Shown one piece after another: positions 17,701-25,041 of a stretch of 64,000 nucleotides of DNA; the first letter of the stretch is position 1, and the number at the start of each line of letters is the position of its first letter. The stretch comes from Phycisphaerales bacterium (lineage in GTDB: Bacteria > Planctomycetota > Phycisphaerae > Phycisphaerales > UBA1924): NCBI GenBank assembly GCA_029260455.1, contig JAJDDF010000008.1:124001-188000 (forward strand), given 5' to 3'. A program made the translations under genes and the position numbers. The notes beneath the pieces are model-generated. The model was given only the letters and a program-made list of their open reading frames with translations. It searched no databases and had not been told where the DNA came from.

Positions 17701-17782
17701 GATGGCGGCCAAACGCCGCGCCCGCCTCGAACGGTTCGAGGAAGGCAATGATGCACCGGGCGATGATGCCCCGAACGAGTGA
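14732..17782 (+). CDS. VWA-domain membrane protein with glutamine-amidotransferase-like middle
   Basis: Two N-terminal membrane helices (about 12-28 and 43-60) precede a von Willebrand factor A domain whose MIDAS is 'DTSRSMS' at residues 77-83. A class I glutamine-amidotransferase-like Rossmann segment follows near 335-425 ('DGGGGLVMVGGPSSFGAGGW'), then a second VWA-like half containing 'HCIIISDGDPSPP'. A further membrane helix lies near 865-885 and the last 130 residues are charged and disordered-looking. Proteins of this plan are usual partners of MoxR and DUF58 proteins. The catalytic Cys of true amidotransferases is not apparent, so that domain is probably structural. The gene overlaps its predecessor by four bases and ends 10 bases before moxR. 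Confidence 0.83.
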   Translation: MNIGPVQFDRAEWLILLVIAIPLVLWIGRRSMSGLSGTTRWVAMGVRIFVVLLLCGTLAEPSWRKRGEGVTTLFIWDTSRSMSPESEAQIERYLAQALEESEEEDRFAIVTAAEFAQTQLLPRGQVPLIEQFQAVLDANAIDPGPREGTGLADAVNLAIALRPEDSAARIVIISDGNETKGSLLSAAPAAAAKGVPIDVLVLPNMISRDVMFDALITPATARQGQTVNITMLLTARSAATGTVDLLMDGQLVELSPDDPTTSGMRVELEPGPHRFTVPITLRRGGAARFEARFTANDELHDQIAQNNAALSTTFVASEGRVLVYSKEQADVQPIIDVLEAGRLLVEVQRPGTGHESLSDLQGYDAVLLVDVPADAFSLAQQRELASYVHDGGGGLVMVGGPSSFGAGGWIGTPVADVLPVRLDLPAKRELPRGALALLMHSCEMPKGNYWGQQTALAATGALSSLDVVGVIELNMGALGGAAHWVYPMSPKGDGVAVTKAINKLTFGDMSDFARPMAMIASAMANVQAGYKHCIIISDGDPSPPTQATLNKFFDLGVSISTVCTFPHGGSGDTRTMQAIAEATGGQFYFMNNVNQLAQLPQIFIREAQIVRRALIWEGDAVAPVIQSLGSDPMSGIVSLPSITGYVVTADREGLSMVTARGPNDDPLVAHWQHGLGRSVAFTSDATSRWSAAWVEWDGFRQFWDQHVRWAMRPSGSANVSVVTRSEGAQTHVIVSALDARGDPLNFATFIGRLTTPDLTGADISLTQTGPGRYEGTAETADPGQYMVSLRYDAVIGGTGGRRESGAVQAAISRPYADEYRVVGDNTPLLVQVANMTGGRMLAGNPQQDQLFDRTGLEMPVALTPMWIVVAMSAVGLFLADVAVRRVRISPAEIAASAQRAFGKAKQAQTVQGESLRAVRARAKQRTDGDALDEQKSVRPAVLDAKAPLPTGDANSPLDRPDGRGAAGKPNAPAQRTETESNDEAQGMSRLMAAKRRARLERFEEGNDAPGDDAPNE

Positions 17783-17792
17783 GGAAAAGGGT

Positions 17793-18833
17793 ATGGCGGT
17801 CAACCCGGATGCTGTGACATCGGATCAGGTGCGCGCGCAGTGCGAGTCTTTCCGGCACATGTTCATAGGTGTGCAGGAGGAAGTGGGCAAGGTCATCGTC
17901 GGACACAAAGACGTTGTGGAAGGCGTATTAACTGCGATCTTCGTGGGCGGCAATATTTTGCTCGAAGGTGTGCCGGGTCTTGGCAAGACCATGCTCGTGC
18001 GCACACTGAGTGAGGTTCTCGATCTTGAATTTTCGCGCATTCAGTTCACCCCTGACCTGATGCCTGCGGATGTGATCGGCACCAATCTTGTCACCGAAGA
18101 TCCGGACACGGGGCGCAGGCAGTTTGAATTCCAGCGCGGTCCGATCTTTGCACAATTGGTTCTTGCAGATGAAATCAACCGCGCCACACCCAAGACGCAA
18201 AGTGCGATGCTCGAAGCGATGCAGGAAAAATCCGTCACCGTTGCTGGTGAACACTATCAGCTCGAGCCTCCATTTTTTGTGATGGCAACACAGAATCCGA
18301 TCGAACAGGAAGGCACATACCCGCTTCCCGAAGCGCAGATGGACCGGTTTCTCTTCAAACTCACGGTTGGGTATTCCAATTTGGATGAGTTGATGACGAT
18401 TATCGATCGCACTACTGGCGCCGAGACGCCGAAGCCCGCAAAGATGATTGATGGACCCGGTATTCTCGCTGCACAGAAGCTTGTTCGGCACGCTGTAGTC
18501 GCCCCGCATGTCAAGGAATACGCGGCGCGCATGGTGCTGGGCACGCACCCTGAAGGCGACATGGCGCCCGCAATCATCAATCGCTATGTGCGCTGTGGCG
18601 CATCTCCGCGCGGGGCGCAGTCACTGGTGCTTGGCGGCAAAGTTCGCGCCGTCATTGATGGTCGGTACCACGTGTCATATGCAGATATTCAGGCCGTCGC
18701 CAAGCCTGTGTTGCGCCATCGGCTGCTCCTCAATTTCGAAGCAGAAGCCGATCGCATCGATCCCGATGACCTTATCGAAGAGATCATCAAGGCAACCCCG
18801 ACACAAGCCATGGCTCCAGCGTCGGCATCATGA
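17793..18833 (+). CDS. MoxR-family AAA+ ATPase
   Basis: MoxR ATPases act with VWA proteins as chaperones that mature or activate metal-dependent or envelope complexes. Walker A is 'GVPGLGKT' (residues 59-66), Walker B 'VLADEIN' (123-129), followed by 'FFVMATQNPIEQEGTYPLPEAQMDRF' split by family-typical spacing and sensor residues; the C-terminal lid ends in 'DPDDLIEEII'. I chose ATG 17793, which has GAGG/AAGG upstream, over an in-frame ATG at 17748 inside the previous gene. The DUF58 gene follows after 19 bases. Confidence 0.93.
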   Translation: MAVNPDAVTSDQVRAQCESFRHMFIGVQEEVGKVIVGHKDVVEGVLTAIFVGGNILLEGVPGLGKTMLVRTLSEVLDLEFSRIQFTPDLMPADVIGTNLVTEDPDTGRRQFEFQRGPIFAQLVLADEINRATPKTQSAMLEAMQEKSVTVAGEHYQLEPPFFVMATQNPIEQEGTYPLPEAQMDRFLFKLTVGYSNLDELMTIIDRTTGAETPKPAKMIDGPGILAAQKLVRHAVVAPHVKEYAARMVLGTHPEGDMAPAIINRYVRCGASPRGAQSLVLGGKVRAVIDGRYHVSYADIQAVAKPVLRHRLLLNFEAEADRIDPDDLIEEIIKATPTQAMAPASAS

Positions 18834-18852
18834 AAGGCGAACAATCACACTG

Positions 18853-19815
18853 ATGTTGCGCGCAACGCCCAAACATCCGCAATCACTTGCAGACCTGCTT
18901 GATCCTGCGCTCATGAGCCGACTTTCGCAGTTGGATGTCACATCGCGCAAAGTCTTTGCCGGCAAAATGCGCGGCGAACGTAAAAGCAAACGCCGCGGCG
19001 AATCTGTCGAATTTGCAGAGCATCGCCCGTACACCATAGGCGATGACATTCGGTACATCGACTGGAATATTTATGGACGACTCGATCGCCTGTTTCTCAA
19101 GCTCTTTCTTGCTGATGAAGACTTGTCACTGGGCATACTCATCGACACCACCGCGTCAATGGATTGCGGCGAACCGAGCAAGTTTCACTTTGCACAACAA
19201 GCGGCGGCGGCCTTTGCCTATATCGGCCTTGTCAATCTGAACCGCGTCACATTGAATGCGATCGGGAATATACGCGCAGAAGAGAATGCCGCTGACGGAG
19301 ATGAACTGCGAGCAATCACGCCGTTGCGCAATCTGCGCGGCAGGCGGCGCCTTGCTGATGTTGAACGCTGGATGTGCGCCCTTGATCCCGGTGGGACCGG
19401 TGATTTCACCGACACGGCGCGGCGCATTGCCCTCTCGCGCACGGGCCGGGGCGTCATGCTTGTCATTTCGGACTTCCTCTATAAGGATGGCTATGAACAA
19501 GGCCTGCGCTATTTGTCCGGTCGCGGCTTTGACCTGGTGCTTATTCAAGTGCTCAGCCCGCAGGAAGTTGATCCGATCGGCACGAACGCGGTTGCCGGTG
19601 ATCTGCGCTTTCGCGATGCTGAAGATGGCGAGAAATGCGAAGTGACGCTCGCGGCACCATTGATGAAACGATACAAGGCGGGTCTGACTGCATATTGCGA
19701 TCAACTGCGCGAGTTCTGTTCACGCCGAGATATCACGATGATGGCTGTGCAAAGCGACTTGCCCATCGACACGCTTTTGCTTGATTACATGCGGAATCGC
19801 GGAGTGCTGCGATGA
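18853..19815 (+). CDS. DUF58 domain protein (VWA-like MoxR partner)
   Basis: DUF58 proteins are soluble VWA-like partners of MoxR. The family signature appears as 'KSKRRGESVEFAEHRPY' and 'GDDIRYIDWNIYGRLDRLF', followed by a MIDAS-like 'IDTTASM' near residue 103. The body ends with a second 'LVISDFLYKDGYEQGL' strand-helix unit. ATG 18853 was chosen because the longer frame, open to 18508, reads antisense-like sequence through the end of moxR; the Shine-Dalgarno before 18853 is weak. Its last bases overlap the next start (ATGA at 19812). Length, 320 residues, is normal. Confidence 0.9.
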   Translation: MLRATPKHPQSLADLLDPALMSRLSQLDVTSRKVFAGKMRGERKSKRRGESVEFAEHRPYTIGDDIRYIDWNIYGRLDRLFLKLFLADEDLSLGILIDTTASMDCGEPSKFHFAQQAAAAFAYIGLVNLNRVTLNAIGNIRAEENAADGDELRAITPLRNLRGRRRLADVERWMCALDPGGTGDFTDTARRIALSRTGRGVMLVISDFLYKDGYEQGLRYLSGRGFDLVLIQVLSPQEVDPIGTNAVAGDLRFRDAEDGEKCEVTLAAPLMKRYKAGLTAYCDQLREFCSRRDITMMAVQSDLPIDTLLLDYMRNRGVLR

Positions 19816-21884
19816 CATGGCTCACCCCTGGTCTTGCCGGCGTTATCGCAGCAATCGCGGTGCCGCTGCTCGTGCTGTTGTATTTCTTGAAGCTTCGACG
19901 CCGCGAAGTTGAAATTTCATCAACTTTACTTTGGGCGAAAAGCATCAAGGATTTGCAGGCCAATGCACCATTTCAGAAACTGCGGCGCAACCTACTTCTG
20001 TTTTTGCAGCTGCTGATCCTTGCGCTCATGTTGCTTGCACTGGCCCAGCCGCAATGGTCTGGCGCCGCAGGGAGTGGCGCAGCATCCGTCATCATGATCG
20101 ACCGCTCAGCGAGCATGGCGACACTTGATGCACAAAGCGAAAGCGGCGAATCGATCACACGACTTGAGCGCGCCAAACGCGAAGCAATTGCGTTCGTCGA
20201 TCGCATGCCCGAACGATCGCTACTGAGTTCAGGTGGTCCCGGACAAGCCATGGTGATCGCCTTTGATGGTGATGCCGAGGTCATTCAACCCTATACGTCG
20301 AACAAGGCACTACTCCGCGATCGGATCACAAACATTCGTGCGACCGATTCGCCAACGAGTATGACCGCTGCAATGCAATTGGCTGCGCCGTATGTGCGGC
20401 CGCGCAATGTCGAAGGGCAAGGCCTGCGCCCCGGCGATGCCATCGTCATGTGGTCGGATGGCAACGTGCGCGATCTCGATACCGTCCGCCTGCACCCGGA
20501 ATCTCTCTTTGATTATCACGCCGTCGGACGGGTAGGCACGCACAATGTCGGCATCACGGCGTTGCGCGCTGAGCGCCCATTCGATGATCCCGAGCGCGCG
20601 CAGGTATTCGTTGCACTCGAACACAATGGCACTGATCCGATTGATGTCGATGTACAACTCGAAATTGATGGCCGCGTTGATGGCGTGCAGCAGATTCGCC
20701 TGCCCGGCGCTGACCCTGTTAACAAACAGGCCGGCCTTGGCGGAGTCGTGTTTCGCCTTGAACGATCGACTTCCGTGCTCGTGCGCATTGTGATTCTCAC
20801 GCCCGATGCGCTGGCTGCAGATAATGCTGCAGATCTTGTGCTGCCACCATCACGGCGCTTGCGCGTGGCGCTGGTGGGCGAAGACACATTGTTTCTTGAT
20901 GCTGCGCTGAGCCGCCTTGGTCTCGCACAATATGACGTGATGACACCGACACAGTTCATGAAAAAGGCAAAGCACGGCGCGATCGATGATATCGATGTCG
21001 CAGTACTCAGCGCGTGGCGACCCGATGCTGAAGAACTTGATCCTTCGGGCGGTTTGCCAGCGCTTGCTCGTGGCGGGCGATACCTGATCTTTGGAGCAAT
21101 CCCCCCACTGCCGGGCGTGCGGGCATTGAATATCGAGGGTGAGCCCAAGCCAACTTTCATCATCACCTCGCAGCGCGAACATCCGGTGTTTCGTCATTCA
21201 CCAATCGATGAGCTGGAAATATTCAAACCCATTGCGTTCACCGCGAGTGAACAAGTTCGCGTATTAGCGCGCAGTACGGATGGGCCAATCGTCATCGAAG
21301 CCATGGGCGGCGATGTGCGCGCGATTGTTCTTGGCTTTGATCCCGCAGAGACAACATGGGTGTTTCGCCCGACATTTCCAGTCTTTCTTGCCGCTGCGGT
21401 GCGCTACCTGGGTGAACTGTCTGACACTGGAGATGAACTCGGTGAAACTGGGTTACATCCGGGTGAAACATTGTCGATGATTCTGCCGCGTGGCGCGAAG
21501 AGCGTTCGGCTCACTATTCCCGCTTCGCCAACAAGTGGCGCTGGCAAGCGCGATGTTTCACTTGAATTGACCCCCGATGGCCGCGTGAACTTTGGCCCGC
21601 TGCGCACGGGCGGCTTGTATGAACTGTCGTGGGCTGGGCCCGCGGGGCCAAGCGATGTTGAACGCAACGGTCGAGCGGTGCGCATCATCCCGGCAAACAT
21701 GACCAACCGTGATGAAACGTTGATTGACGTGCGCGATACTGTGACATTGCCCACGGGTGCGGTGACGGCTCAACCCGCCGAGGCAACTCTCACCGCAACC
21801 CGCACCTGGCCGTGGCTGCTGCTTGGCGCACTTGTCATCGTGATGCTGGAATGGTGGATTTATAACCGCCGGGTGTATGTGTAA
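19812..21884 (+). CDS. BatA-like VWA membrane protein
   Basis: This is the last gene of the operon. The N-terminus is the BatA double-membrane-helix module: helix at 8-26, basic loop with 'LKLRRREVEISSTLLW', helix at 60-78. A VWA domain follows with MIDAS 'DRSAS' (residues 97-101). The middle (about 350-540) contains 'RYLIFGAIPPLPG'-type segments resembling the amidotransferase-like fold of the VWA protein at 14732. A final membrane helix lies near 665-683, ending in 'WWIYNRRVYV'. The protein would sit in the inner membrane with the VWA domain on the same face as its partners. Function in metal or complex maturation is inferred from the MoxR context. Confidence 0.88.
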   Translation: MTWLTPGLAGVIAAIAVPLLVLLYFLKLRRREVEISSTLLWAKSIKDLQANAPFQKLRRNLLLFLQLLILALMLLALAQPQWSGAAGSGAASVIMIDRSASMATLDAQSESGESITRLERAKREAIAFVDRMPERSLLSSGGPGQAMVIAFDGDAEVIQPYTSNKALLRDRITNIRATDSPTSMTAAMQLAAPYVRPRNVEGQGLRPGDAIVMWSDGNVRDLDTVRLHPESLFDYHAVGRVGTHNVGITALRAERPFDDPERAQVFVALEHNGTDPIDVDVQLEIDGRVDGVQQIRLPGADPVNKQAGLGGVVFRLERSTSVLVRIVILTPDALAADNAADLVLPPSRRLRVALVGEDTLFLDAALSRLGLAQYDVMTPTQFMKKAKHGAIDDIDVAVLSAWRPDAEELDPSGGLPALARGGRYLIFGAIPPLPGVRALNIEGEPKPTFIITSQREHPVFRHSPIDELEIFKPIAFTASEQVRVLARSTDGPIVIEAMGGDVRAIVLGFDPAETTWVFRPTFPVFLAAAVRYLGELSDTGDELGETGLHPGETLSMILPRGAKSVRLTIPASPTSGAGKRDVSLELTPDGRVNFGPLRTGGLYELSWAGPAGPSDVERNGRAVRIIPANMTNRDETLIDVRDTVTLPTGAVTAQPAEATLTATRTWPWLLLGALVIVMLEWWIYNRRVYV

Positions 21885-22007
21885 GAGAGAGTTACATCCT
21901 GCACACCACTCGAGAATGCGCTCGCTCACCTTCACAAGCCCGGCCTGATATCTGCCGATCACCCACACTTGGTACCAACGTACTCAGGTGCGCTCGGCAC
22001 CGGTGAA

Positions 22008-22157
22008 TCATTCCACGGCGGACATCGCTTTCTGTATGGCATCGATGATGCCTACGCCAGCGAAACGCATGAACCACCGAAGCAAGCGAATTTCGTTGGG
22101 TTCCCACATGGGGTGTCCTTCGGGCTCGCGCAAGGAGTTGGGGCTGGTGGCGTGCAT
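22008..22157 (-). CDS. Small 49-residue protein translationally coupled to the GIY-YIG gene
   Basis: Reading the minus strand, the stop of the upstream gene and an ATG share one base (TAATG at 22159-22155), a classic termination-reinitiation overlap. The frame gives 49 residues: a polar N-terminus, 'MWEPNEIRLLRWFMRF' and a hydrophobic helix-like 'AGVGIIDAIQKAM' end. The composition is protein-like, with a possible amphipathic helix. I recognise no family. Because it is short, the case rests on the exact overlap; it could also be fortuitous. Confidence 0.5.
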   Translation of the reverse strand: MHATSPNSLREPEGHPMWEPNEIRLLRWFMRFAGVGIIDAIQKAMSAVE

Positions 22158-22738
22158 TATTTCGCTCCCCGTTTGCCCAGCATGGGTCGCAACTCACCTC
22201 CGAGATGATCTTCAAGTGCCTGCAATAAGTCTCGGGATATGTCGTCAAACTTGAAGGCTTCAATTTGTATGCCGCCTGGAATGTCGCTTGCCCAATGCGA
22301 CAAGTGGAGCGCATAGGTTCGAGTTGGGGCTTCGATCAGATGCTGATACAGGCGGCTCGCCGTACTCTCGGATTTACCGACATATAGGCAAGTACGGCTT
22401 GCATTGCTCGATGCAGTATTGTCTCTTGGATAGGCGCGTTTTTTTGCTTGCCGGACAAGGCGAATCTTGTCGCGAACAATTAAATGCGCGCCTTCTTCCG
22501 TGACATGAAGAACGTAAATGGTAGTGCTCTTGATCCCGATCTCTGCCTTGAGCTGATTCTTGATGGGGACGGCATTTGCTTCGACCAAATCTCGAAATTC
22601 AAATCGCAAAGATACATGGTCGGTGTACCTGACCGACTCGACGATACTGGCATTCTTCCGCCACTCCGCCGCCAGACGTATGGGAAGCCCAATCATGCTG
22701 TCTGGAAACCTGGCGCTCATCGCTCCCCACCCTAGCAC
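22157..22738 (-). CDS. GIY-YIG-like nuclease-domain protein
   Basis: The C-terminal half carries features of the GIY-YIG fold: 'TCLYVGKSESTASRLYQHL' (residues about 117-133; YVGKS in the second-motif position, with Arg in the following helix) and a terminal 'LLQALEDHLGGELRPMLGKRG' segment in which the Glu could be the metal ligand. The N-terminal 100 residues match nothing I know. The start is taken as GTG 22738, with GAGG seven bases upstream; ATG 22720 is an alternative. It converges with the BatA-like gene across 123 bases if the 49-residue gene is real. Nuclease activity is not established: the first GIY motif is degenerate. Confidence 0.65.
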   Translation of the reverse strand: MLGWGAMSARFPDSMIGLPIRLAAEWRKNASIVESVRYTDHVSLRFEFRDLVEANAVPIKNQLKAEIGIKSTTIYVLHVTEEGAHLIVRDKIRLVRQAKKRAYPRDNTASSNASRTCLYVGKSESTASRLYQHLIEAPTRTYALHLSHWASDIPGGIQIEAFKFDDISRDLLQALEDHLGGELRPMLGKRGAK

Positions 22739-22880
22739 CTGCCATCCTCATTTGAGGCTCCCCCACCCCCCATTCGCCCCGTGCGCTCGACCCGGCTATA
22801 TTCTCCCCCAAGCGAGATGACCCCCCCGGAGGCGGCCCAGTGACGGGACCAGCTACGGGTGGCGAGTAGGAGAAACGATC

Positions 22881-23138
22881 GTGACCGAACATGAGGTTGA
22901 GTCCAAGGTCTTGGACATCGTGGCGGAGCAGTTGAGCGTCGAGAAAGCTGAACTGGAACGGGCGACAAGTTTCGTCAATGATTTGAATGCGGACAGTCTG
23001 GACACGGTCGAGCTCGTCATGGAATTCGAGGATGCTTTTGAGACCTCGATCCCGGACGACAAGGCTGAGCAGATCAAGACGGTGGGCGAAGCCATCGACT
23101 TCATTTGTCTGGACAAGGGCATTGCGACATCGGCCTGA
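22881..23138 (+). CDS. acpP: Acyl carrier protein
   Basis: ACP carries growing acyl chains in fatty acid synthesis on a phosphopantetheine arm. The attachment Ser is in '[17 protein letters not shown]' (Ser39), the canonical DSL motif, and the 85-residue acidic four-helix size fits. The start codon is GTG at 22881, preceded by AGGAG ('gtaggagaaacgatc'). A TATATT hexamer near 22797 could be a -10 element but I see no matching -35. fabF follows after 83 bases, the usual acpP-fabF arrangement. Confidence 0.95.
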   Translation: MTEHEVESKVLDIVAEQLSVEKAELERATSFVNDLNADSLDTVELVMEFEDAFETSIPDDKAEQIKTVGEAIDFICLDKGIATSA

Positions 23139-23221
23139 GGTGTCATGAATACTTTGCCAAGAGAGCGCAATGACGCGCAACGCACAGGAACAGTCGCGCA
23201 GCGAGCGCCCACAGTGAGCGA

Positions 23222-24520
23222 ATGAGCGGCAGCCGAAGTTCACAATCCGGCGTCCCGCGTGTCGTCATCACCGGCTACGGTACGGTGACGAACCTAGGAC
23301 TCGATGCGCCGAGTTCATGGGCTGCAATGCGCGCCGGCAAAAGTGGCATCACCACTATCACTGATCCCTCATTTGCCAAATGGCCACTCGAAAAGTGGTC
23401 GGTGCATATCTCGGGGGCCATCACCGAGTTCAACCCCGCACATCGGATTGATGCGCGAGAAGCGAAACGGCTGGACCGTTTTGCACAACTTGGGATCACC
23501 GCCGCAGTCGAAGCGGTCGAGAACAGCGGGATTGATTTTTCCAAGTGTGATGTCGCGCGTTGCGGCGTGGTCGTCGGCTCAGGCGTGGGCGGCCTGCGAA
23601 CAATCGAACAATCACTGGATGTACTGAAATCCAAGGGGCCGGATCGCATCAGTCCCTTCACGGTGCCGCGCCTGATGGCCAATGCGGCTTCCGGAGACAT
23701 TTCCATTCGCTTTGGTTTGCAAGGGCCATCATCGGCGCACACCACTGCCTGTGCCTCATCGGGGCATTCGATTGGTGATGCCTTCAAGATCATGCAGCGC
23801 GGCGAAGCGGATGTCATGGTTGCGGGCGGGGCCGAGGGGGCAGTCAGCCCACTCACTCTTGGCGCATTCATGACCATGCGAGCGCTGTCGACGCGCAACG
23901 ATGAACCAACATTGGCCTCGCGTCCATTTGATCGTGAACGCGATGGGTTTGTGCTGTCTGAAGGTGCGGGCATCCTTGTGCTTGAAACCGAAGAACACGC
24001 CAAAGCGCGCGGCGTAGAGATCCTCGCCGAATTGGTTGGCTATGGCGCATCATCTGACGCGGCGCACATCACCGCCCCCGATAGTGAAGGACGCGGCGCG
24101 GCACGAGCGATGATCGGCGCGCTCAAGGATGCGCAGCTCGATGCAAGCGCCATCGATTATGTCAATGCCCATGGCACCTCTACACCACTTGGTGATGCAG
24201 CGGAAGTGGCTGCAGTCACGCGCGTCTTTGGTGAACACGCCCAAAAATCAAAGGGCGGCACCCTCATGATGAGTTCGACAAAAAGCATGGTCGGGCATTG
24301 CCTTGGTGCCTCGGGCGGTGTCGAAATGTGCGCATGCCTTGGAGCTCTCCGCGAGGGAGTGGTGTGCCCGACGATCAACTGCGACAATCCTGATGATGGG
24401 TTCGATCTCGATTTCGTACCCCACGAGGCCCGCGAACGGCCAATCCGGTATGCGATGAACAACACCTTCGGCTTTGGCGGGCACAATGTGACCCTGTTGG
24501 TTGCCCGGTACGAGGGGTAG
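23222..24520 (+). CDS. fabF: Beta-ketoacyl-ACP synthase II FabF
   Basis: FabF condenses malonyl-ACP with acyl-ACP to extend fatty acids. The catalytic triad is present: Cys177 in 'TTACASSGHSIGDA' (family usually CASGTHAIG), His in 'VNAHGTST' and His in 'SMVGHCLGASGG', with the conserved Lys in 'MMSSTKSMVGH'. The C-terminal 'MNNTFGFGGHNVTLL' glycine-rich loop is also typical. At 432 residues the length is slightly above the norm owing to a short N-terminal extension. It follows acpP on the same strand. Confidence 0.95.
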   Translation: MSGSRSSQSGVPRVVITGYGTVTNLGLDAPSSWAAMRAGKSGITTITDPSFAKWPLEKWSVHISGAITEFNPAHRIDAREAKRLDRFAQLGITAAVEAVENSGIDFSKCDVARCGVVVGSGVGGLRTIEQSLDVLKSKGPDRISPFTVPRLMANAASGDISIRFGLQGPSSAHTTACASSGHSIGDAFKIMQRGEADVMVAGGAEGAVSPLTLGAFMTMRALSTRNDEPTLASRPFDRERDGFVLSEGAGILVLETEEHAKARGVEILAELVGYGASSDAAHITAPDSEGRGAARAMIGALKDAQLDASAIDYVNAHGTSTPLGDAAEVAAVTRVFGEHAQKSKGGTLMMSSTKSMVGHCLGASGGVEMCACLGALREGVVCPTINCDNPDDGFDLDFVPHEARERPIRYAMNNTFGFGGHNVTLLVARYEG

Positions 24521-24578
24521 TCTCCTTTCGCATGCTGAAGCTTCATCCTGACCCACCTGAAGCGCCGATAGCTGACTC

Positions 24579-24908
24579 ATGGCGGATCTGAATCGCATCC
24601 TGAAGCTCCGAGTGCCGGTCATCGTCGGGCTGGGCGTGCGGTCGATGGCTCTGGGCGAAGTGGTGAGCCTCGTGCCCGGGAGCATTATCGAATTGCCCAA
24701 GAATGCTGAAGACGAGCTCGATCTGCTGGTCAACAACAAGGCAATCGGGGCGGGCACTGCCGTCAAGGTGGCTGAGAACTTCGGATTGCGTATCACGCGG
24801 ATTGGGACACCCCAGGATGTGGCTGTGGCTGCAACCACCCCTGAGGCTGCTGACGATGACGACGAAATGGCAGCCCTGGCGGAAATGATGCTCTCAGGTC
24901 AGGTCTGA
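24579..24908 (+). CDS. FliN/SpoA (surface presentation of antigens) domain protein
   Basis: The 109 residues make one SpoA domain, as in FliN of the flagellar switch and in type III secretion C-rings. Family marks are 'RVPVIVGLGVRSMALGEV', 'LVPGSIIELPK', 'LLVNNKAIGAGTAVKV' and 'NFGLRITRIG'. An acidic, Met-containing tail follows. There are no other flagellar genes in the window; it lies 58 bases behind fabF. Either flagellar genes lie elsewhere in the genome, or this is a SpoA-domain protein recruited for another purpose. Confidence 0.8.
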   Translation: MADLNRILKLRVPVIVGLGVRSMALGEVVSLVPGSIIELPKNAEDELDLLVNNKAIGAGTAVKVAENFGLRITRIGTPQDVAVAATTPEAADDDDEMAALAEMMLSGQV

Positions 24909-25041
24909 GACCGGGCGCTTGGTGCGCTATCCCATCAAATATTGAGTGTCTGAGACTTCCCCCCTTGTGTGGAAGGGCTGTGGGCGTCACCATAGGGCAG
25001 AGGCGACCGTAAACACCCAGTTTGTACGAGGAGTTCACGCG

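Noticed and set aside
21558-21968. Minus-strand frame whose first 25 residues look protein-like
   Set aside because: Most of it is antisense to the BatA-like gene and no family is recognised; the start could be a remnant, but the evidence is too thin.
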